A stretch of DNA of 10,706 nt, taken from contig JAOAGX010000052.1 in NCBI GenBank assembly GCA_026415535.1, positions 1 through 10,706 of the forward strand, in the 5' to 3' direction. Shown piece after piece: positions 7,500-10,706 of the stretch; the first letter of the stretch is position 1; every line of letters starts with the position of its first letter. The notes under the pieces were generated by a model that was not told the origin of the DNA, did not search any database, and worked only from the letters and a program-made list of their open reading frames with translations. The translations under genes and the position numbers were made by a program. Source of the stretch: Armatimonadota bacterium. Its GTDB lineage: Bacteria; Armatimonadota; UBA5829.

Positions 7500-8785
7500 A
7501 GCCAGTTCCTCCCCCTTCCGTGAATACGTTCTTCGCGGATTTCCGGAGGAAGGCAAATCAGACCTAGCTTCCCGTCCAGCAGCTCGTCCTCCATACCATC
7601 GATATTGATACCCGCACGCATCATTCCCGTCAGCAGACCGGCGCGCTCCACATCATCGGTCAGAATCAGTCCCACTAGTTTCCCGTCCCGTATCACAAGC
7701 TTCCTGTAGCCCTTTGGGTCATGTCTCTTAAACACGCGGAACCCATTGCCACCCTCTTCCGTTGCAAAACCGGCAGTCATCACTGGTCGATGAAAGAAGC
7801 TAACTGAGTTCACGCTCATTCCAACATTATATTCAGCAGCTCTGCCTGCCATGTTCATTCCGGCAACCCTGCCTCCGATATAGGCATTCGGCAGGATGGG
7901 AATCACCCGCTGTCCGCCTGTAAGAGGGTCGTATGCCTCGGCAATATCTCCGGCGGCATAGACATTGGCGATGTTGGTTCGCATGTGGCGGTCTACAAGA
8001 ATACCTTTTCTTACTGCTATCCCGCTTGCTTCCACTATTCCAATCCTGGGTGTCACGCCGACTGTTATGAACGCCGCATCGCAGACGAGCTTTTCGCCGG
8101 TATCTATTGCGACTGCATAAACGTCGTTCGAGTCATCACTGCCCTCAATCGCGGTTACCGCAACGCCTGTGAGCACCTCGATTCCGTTCTCAACAAGCGT
8201 CTGCAACACGATCTCAGACGCGGTCTCGTCAAGCGTAGTAGCGAGAACCCTAGGCGCGAGTTCAACAACGGTAACTTCCAGATTCATTTCCCGCAAGGCT
8301 TCAGCGGTTTTGAGTCCAGTTAGTCCGGCACCAATCACCACAGCTCGACTGGCATGCGACAGCCAACCGCGCGCTCTGCGAGCGTCGTCCATAGTGTTCA
8401 TAAAGAATACTCCGGGACGGTCGATACCGGGTATTGGTGGAACGATAGGAGCTCCCCCCGCCGCCAACAATAGTGATTTGTAGCCTATCTTCTCGCCGTT
8501 ATCCAGCGTGACGCTGTTGTTTGTCGGATCTACCGATGTAACTTCGTGCCCCAGCAGCCTCGTCACCTGATAGCGATCATAAAAGTCGAGAGGCCTATAG
8601 TAAACGTTCTCCTCCGCCACTTTGCCTGACAGAAAGTACGTGATCAACGGTCTCGAGTACGTGTGCTCTGTCTCCGATGCAACAACCCCGATAGTTCCCG
8701 TCGAATCGAGCTTGCGTATTGCCTCTATCGCTCCGATAGCGGCGGTCGAATTGCCAACGATCAGATAGTCGAAAGTACTAGACAT
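7496..8785 (-). CDS. FAD-dependent pyridine nucleotide-disulfide type oxidoreductase (glutamate synthase electron input)
   Basis: A 429-residue two-dinucleotide-binding-domain flavoprotein. The N-terminal FAD motif is a variant, YLIVGNSTAAIGAIEAI (7-23). The NAD(P)H motif VVIGAGLTGLKTAEAL (149-164) is canonical, followed by Glu175 at the end of the second strand (VTVVELAPR), which usually favours NADH over NADPH. The second FAD contact is NVYAAGDIAEAYD (274-286), and a small C-terminal domain follows. No CxxxxC or CxxC redox disulfide is seen, so it resembles nitrite-reductase-type or rubredoxin-reductase-type flavoproteins rather than disulfide reductases. Here it would oxidise NADH and pass electrons through the Fe-S subunit to GltB, replacing classical GltD. 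The ATG at 8785 has GAGGAGG seven bases upstream and overlaps the preceding gene by 8 bases; a further in-frame ATG at 8800 lacks such a site. Its stop overlaps the amidotransferase start. Role is inferred from context; fold is certain. Confidence 0.88.
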   Translation of the reverse strand: MSSTFDYLIVGNSTAAIGAIEAIRKLDSTGTIGVVASETEHTYSRPLITYFLSGKVAEENVYYRPLDFYDRYQVTRLLGHEVTSVDPTNNSVTLDNGEKIGYKSLLLAAGGAPIVPPIPGIDRPGVFFMNTMDDARRARGWLSHASRAVVIGAGLTGLKTAEALREMNLEVTVVELAPRVLATTLDETASEIVLQTLVENGIEVLTGVAVTAIEGSDDSNDVYAVAIDTGEKLVCDAAFITVGVTPRIGIVEASGIAVRKGILVDRHMRTNIANVYAAGDIAEAYDPLTGGQRVIPILPNAYIGGRVAGMNMAGRAAEYNVGMSVNSVSFFHRPVMTAGFATEEGGNGFRVFKRHDPKGYRKLVIRDGKLVGLILTDDVERAGLLTGMMRAGINIDGMEDELLDGKLGLICLPPEIREERIHGRGRNWL

Positions 8786-9227
8786 CTTCGACCTCCTCAA
8801 TCACAAGCGCGTCGTTTGGGCAGTGCTCCACACACGACGGAAACCCTCGCTCCAAGCACATGTCGCACTTGAGCGCCGTGTAACCATTTCTCTCGTCGCG
8901 TACGATTGCTCCGTTCGGACACATCAAGATGCAAGTCCAGCAGCCTACGCACTTCGATCGATCAACTGTTACCAGACCCGTCTGAGGATCCTTTCTCATC
9001 GCACCGGTAATGCACCCGTAAACGCAAAGGGGTTCTTCGCAGTGCCGGCACATGGAAGCAAACGACTCACATCCGCGCTCTTCAAGCTCCACGCATGACA
9101 ACGTAGGTGGCGCGGCCGGCTTGAAGGCCTTGGAGATGTTCTTGCTTGGAGAGTGCTCCACTTTGCACCAGATCCTGCAAAGTCCGCAACCTATACACAC
9201 ATTGGGATCGGACTTTATCCGAAGCAT
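8778..9227 (-). CDS. Four-cluster [4Fe-4S] ferredoxin-like electron-transfer subunit
   Basis: A 149-residue iron-sulfur protein with the HycB/DmsB-type arrangement of 16 cluster cysteines: C11, C14, C17, C21; C60, C63, C68, C72; C93, C96, C99, C103; C121, C124, C132, C136. These can bind four [4Fe-4S] clusters; C45 and C53 are extra. There is no signal peptide or membrane segment, so it is cytoplasmic. Such proteins wire electrons between a redox enzyme and its donor; being first in the glutamate synthase operon and overlapping the flavoprotein gene by 8 bases, it probably links that flavoprotein (or a ferredoxin) to GltB. ATG at 9227 has a modest AGAGG about seven bases upstream, and a 14-codon leader reading frame stops one base before it, suggesting re-initiation or coupling. 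Similar subunits occur in formate, sulfur and aldehyde oxidoreductases, but the neighbours point to glutamate synthase. Confidence 0.9.
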   Translation of the reverse strand: MLRIKSDPNVCIGCGLCRIWCKVEHSPSKNISKAFKPAAPPTLSCVELEERGCESFASMCRHCEEPLCVYGCITGAMRKDPQTGLVTVDRSKCVGCWTCILMCPNGAIVRDERNGYTALKCDMCLERGFPSCVEHCPNDALVIEEVEDV

Positions 9228-9228
9228 G

Positions 9229-9273
9229 CTATTGCCTCTTATCCAGATCAGAATCCTTAGTCCTGTTTAACAT
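9229..9273 (-). CDS. Candidate 14-codon leader reading frame before the glutamate synthase operon
   Basis: ATG at 9273 is preceded by GGAGG (9285-9281) at seven bases, a better ribosome binding site than that of the first operon gene. It would encode MLNRTKDSDLDKRQ and ends in TAG at 9231-9229, one base before the ATG of the Fe-S gene. A longer in-frame start exists at 9294. Its Shine-Dalgarno lies in the 3' arm of the 9278-9311 hairpin, so folding would hide it. The peptide has no run of Gln or Glu codons, so classical amino-acid attenuation is not evident. It may be a real translation-coupling leader or chance. Confidence 0.35.
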   Translation of the reverse strand: MLNRTKDSDLDKRQ

Positions 9274-9277
9274 AAAA

Positions 9278-9311
9278 GTCCCTCCGCTGCTCATCCATGC
9301 AGCAGAGGGAC
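9278..9311 (-). terminator. Leader terminator-like / SD-sequestering hairpin
   Basis: On the - strand, GTCCCTC-T-GCTGC and GCAGC-G-GAGGGAC form a 12-bp stem with one internal mismatch and an 8-base loop, followed directly by TTTTA. It lies inside the leader, between the promoter and the first gene, so it would act as an attenuator. The T run is short, which leaves termination strength uncertain; the same arm hides the GGAGG of the leader reading frame, so translational control is an alternative. Confidence 0.6.
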
Positions 9312-9322
9312 AGACACTGTCC
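9308..9322 (-). promoter_or_regulatory. Alternative (antiterminator-like) hairpin
   Basis: GGACAG and CTGTCC pair perfectly around a 3-base loop. The - strand 3' arm (GTCC, 9311-9308) is also the start of the terminator-like stem at 9278-9311, so the two hairpins cannot both form fully. A third element just upstream, CGTCGG (9356-9351) with CCGGACG (9328-9322) allowing one bulged base, could also form and compete. This is the layout of a conditional leader, but no known riboswitch consensus or T-box element was recognised. Confidence 0.4.
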
Positions 9323-9369
9323 GTCCGGTCGTAGACTTACTCTGTCTTCGCCGACGATTTTCTGATTTC

Positions 9370-9398
9370 ATTATAGCCGGGTGACCAGGTCATGTCAA
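9370..9398 (-). promoter_or_regulatory. Consensus sigma-70-type promoter of the glutamate synthase operon
   Basis: Read on the - strand, TTGACA (9398-9393) and TATAAT (9375-9370) are exact consensus hexamers separated by exactly 17 bases. Transcription would start near 9363, giving a leader of about 135 bases before the Fe-S gene. Nothing else in the surrounding gap competes with it. A promoter this perfect would be strong by default and so is probably controlled by repression or attenuation. Confidence 0.85.
9382..9392. promoter_or_regulatory. Palindromic operator candidate in the promoter spacer
   Basis: TGACCAGGTCA is an 11-base palindrome (5+1+5) filling most of the 17-base spacer and abutting the -35 hexamer. 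A protein bound here would occlude RNA polymerase, so a repressor site is the natural reading. The regulator is unknown; no regulator gene lies in the window. Confidence 0.45.
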
Positions 9399-9420
9399 CC
9401 TTTCCCCTGCCCATAGGATT

Positions 9421-9434
9421 AAGTATGGATACTT
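9421..9434. promoter_or_regulatory. Upstream dyad AAGTAT-GG-ATACTT
   Basis: Perfect 6-bp arms around two bases, centred about 64 bases upstream of the predicted start of the glutamate synthase transcript, a position typical for an activator site. It contains GTA-N4-TAC, which differs from the GTA-N8-TAC of the cyanobacterial regulator NtcA. Function is inferred from position only. Confidence 0.35.
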
Positions 9435-9461
9435 GTGTCTAGTGGTGTTTTAGTGACACAA
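9433..9461. promoter_or_regulatory. Upstream dyad TTGTGTC-N15-GACACAA
   Basis: Perfect 7-bp arms (9433-9439 and 9455-9461) separated by 15 bases, centred about 84 bases upstream of the predicted transcript start and touching the preceding dyad. It may be a regulator site or a weak stem. The spacer is AT- and T-rich. No known binding motif is recognised. Confidence 0.3.
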
Positions 9462-9485
9462 CCGCCAGTAGGATCTGCGATTTCA

Positions 9486-9512
9486 GGGCGAGGTTCATAT
9501 CGAACCTCGCCC
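9486..9512 (-). terminator. GC-rich hairpin, second of a tandem pair
   Basis: GGGCGAGGTTC (9486-9496) pairs perfectly with GAACCTCGCCC (9502-9512) around 5 bases, an 11-bp stem. It lies about 60 bases after the stop of the - strand surface-protein gene and before the glutamate synthase promoter. No T tract follows on either strand. It probably helps end or protect the upstream transcript. On the - strand it is followed by TGAAAT, also found in the loop of its neighbour. Confidence 0.55.
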
Positions 9513-9520
9513 CCCGATAC

Positions 9521-9545
9521 GCCAACCGCATTTCAGGCGGTTGGC
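9521..9545 (-). terminator. GC-rich hairpin, first of a tandem pair
   Basis: GCCAACCGC (9521-9529) pairs perfectly with GCGGTTGGC (9537-9545) around a 7-base loop. It begins 25 bases after the stop of the - strand surface-protein gene, the expected place for a terminator. It lacks a T tract, so a Rho-assisted or U-less terminator is implied. The two hairpins are separated by only 8 bases. Confidence 0.55.
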
Positions 9546-9570
9546 TTCGCGATTGCCCTTAATCTTTGAA

Positions 9571-10706
9571 CTACCGAGGTTCCAGCTCCGGAATAAGCTG
9601 TATGTCGCTGTCCGTGCGCGGCCACAGCCAGCGCACACAACTCCCGTTCCACGAGGTCGTCGTGCGCATTATACCGGTCACCGCATAGTAGTAGCCCGGC
9701 TGGATCGGATCACCGGCGTAGCCGGAAGGCACTCGCACTCGAACGCCTAACGCCTTAACTTCCTTAGTGCACCACGTACCGTCCCATAGGTTGCTTCCGT
9801 CATCGATCCAGAAGTTGTAGGGGGGTATACCAAACTCCGAACAAGTGCAGCGCCCCCAAAGGCTTACAAGCTGGCCGACACTGTTCAGTCCGTATGCCGG
9901 CCGCGGTGGGTCGAACCCGTCACAGAAGTCGTAAAGACCGGGTTGGCTACCAAGCTGACCTCCACCGGATGCCCTATTGGTCTGGCCCAGCGAAGTTATA
10001 GGAGTGGTTCGACCTTCCAATATCGAAGCATACTCGGTGATCATCAGCTCGCAGCCGTTGAGCACGGTCCGACCGTAAACCGTCACTACGTCACCGATAG
10101 CCCAGTCCTCTCTTTCCATGACGCCAATCCCAGCGAATCGGCCGCCCAAGGAAGCTTGTTCCGCCAAGTACCAGCCATCCTCACCAAAGTTCGCTGTGAC
10201 GACTTTGCTTCTAATTAGGACGTCGGTGCCAAGATCCTCCAGTTTGGCTTCACCAATGTTAACAGTCTTTGGCGGTTCTTGGATGTAGACCAGGTAGTCT
10301 TCGACCTCGCCATCCGGCGCAGCGCCCTTATAGGACAACCCTCCGACGCTGCTGTAGCGCACACGTGCGAAAGTGAAGCCCGGCCTAGCATTTGCTGGAG
10401 CCACAAGGGTAAACGTGTTTGTTCCCGCAGTAACCGGCTGGCTGGCAAAGACTTGATCGCCGGGCTGTTCCCAGTTCCCATCACCCTGCCAGTCTACCCA
10501 GGCGTCGATGTAGCCCGGGGCGGTTACGGTAAACGTGGGTTTGTAAGGACATCCGGGTGCAATGTTAGTGCAATCCGCGCCATCCTCGTCGTCGGCCTCA
10601 GGGGGATTGTTGTCATCCCCAAGCGCCCATCGGTGAGGTTGTCCCTCGCGCTCCTCGTCGATTAGCACGCCCAGAGTCATTCCTAAAACAATCCCGTGTC
10701 TAGCGC
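9571..10706 (-). CDS. GEVED-domain exported protein, C-terminal part (5' partial)
   Basis: The last 377 residues of a probable secreted or surface protein. The frame has no stop up to the window edge and reads ARHGIVLG before the Met at 10680; ARHxI...LG...D.E.EGQP...GDDN...DDEDG is the usual lead-in of GEVED modules, so that Met is internal. The GEVED module follows: a beta-sandwich with IDAWVDWQGDGNW and ending DGEVEDYLVYI (about 132-141). The second half (LIRSKVVTANFGEDGWYLAE..., IGDVVTVYGRT) looks like an OB-fold-type beta domain of the kind found in bacterial exoproteins, here with many cysteines (CTCSEFG, WCTKEV, SCVRWL) that could form disulfides outside the cell. No catalytic residues were recognised. 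No C-terminal sorting signal or membrane anchor is seen. It is transcribed toward the glutamate synthase operon but separated by two hairpins, and seems unrelated to nitrogen metabolism. Domain calls are by motif; function unknown. Confidence 0.8.
   Translation of the reverse strand, partial: ARHGIVLGMTLGVLIDEEREGQPHRWALGDDNNPPEADDEDGADCTNIAPGCPYKPTFTVTAPGYIDAWVDWQGDGNWEQPGDQVFASQPVTAGTNTFTLVAPANARPGFTFARVRYSSVGGLSYKGAAPDGEVEDYLVYIQEPPKTVNIGEAKLEDLGTDVLIRSKVVTANFGEDGWYLAEQASLGGRFAGIGVMEREDWAIGDVVTVYGRTVLNGCELMITEYASILEGRTTPITSLGQTNRASGGGQLGSQPGLYDFCDGFDPPRPAYGLNSVGQLVSLWGRCTCSEFGIPPYNFWIDDGSNLWDGTWCTKEVKALGVRVRVPSGYAGDPIQPGYYYAVTGIMRTTTSWNGSCVRWLWPRTDSDIQLIPELEPR

Noticed and set aside
7500..7556. 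ATG at 7556 as the start of the amidotransferase subunit
   Set aside because: It would overlap the flavoprotein gene by 61 bases and move the nucleophile Cys further inside; the GTG at 7499 has a better ribosome site and a 4-base overlap.
10680..10680. ATG at 10680 as the start of the GEVED protein
   Set aside because: The frame stays open to the window edge and the residues before it match the conserved GEVED lead-in, so the gene is cut by the window.

Overview
This bacterial window (moderate GC) holds a nitrogen-assimilation locus and one unrelated surface-protein fragment. No gene here fixes the species. The order amtB-glnK-glnD is the one known from Actinobacteria. The five-gene split glutamate synthase is the archaeal or deep-branching bacterial type. 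The GEVED-domain exoprotein fits large-genome environmental bacteria such as Armatimonadota, Planctomycetota or Bacteroidota-like lineages. An uncultured member of such a phylum is a low-confidence guess; no marker was seen for plasmids, phages or transposons.

Left block, + strand (1-3708): the 3' part of the ammonium transporter gene amtB, then the PII signalling gene (glnK/glnB type), then a full-length glnD nucleotidyltransferase/removase. Spacings are 20 and 82 bases, so this looks like one operon whose promoter lies upstream of the window. A perfect 14-bp inverted repeat with a 4-base loop sits in the first codons of glnD.

A 261-base convergent gap (3709-3969) holds only small dyads. 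The right-hand operon is read on the - strand from about 9363 down to 3970. In order of transcription it encodes a four-cluster [4Fe-4S] protein, an FAD/NAD(P)H oxidoreductase, the class II glutamine amidotransferase subunit, the FMN/Fe-S glutamate synthase core, and the GXGXG beta-helix subunit. Junctions are 8-, 4- and 4-base overlaps and a 12-base gap, so translation is probably coupled through the whole set. Together these five proteins would form a modular glutamate synthase: NAD(P)H or ferredoxin electrons pass through FAD and Fe-S clusters to FMN, while ammonia from glutamine is channelled to 2-oxoglutarate.

The region upstream of that operon (9228-9570) is the most information-rich non-coding part. 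It has an exact TTGACA-17-TATAAT promoter with an 11-bp palindrome in its spacer and two more dyads upstream. Its leader of about 135 nt can fold into two mutually exclusive hairpins, one terminator-like, and carries a 14-codon open reading frame with a strong ribosome binding site ending one base before the first gene. Two further GC-rich hairpins (9486-9545) follow the - strand surface-protein gene (9571 to beyond 10706), which has a GEVED domain and a Cys-rich OB-fold-like C-terminal half.

Functionally, AmtB brings in ammonium, PII senses 2-oxoglutarate/ATP and regulates AmtB, GlnD modifies PII in response to glutamine, and the glutamate synthase uses the glutamine made. Glutamine synthetase itself is not in the window.
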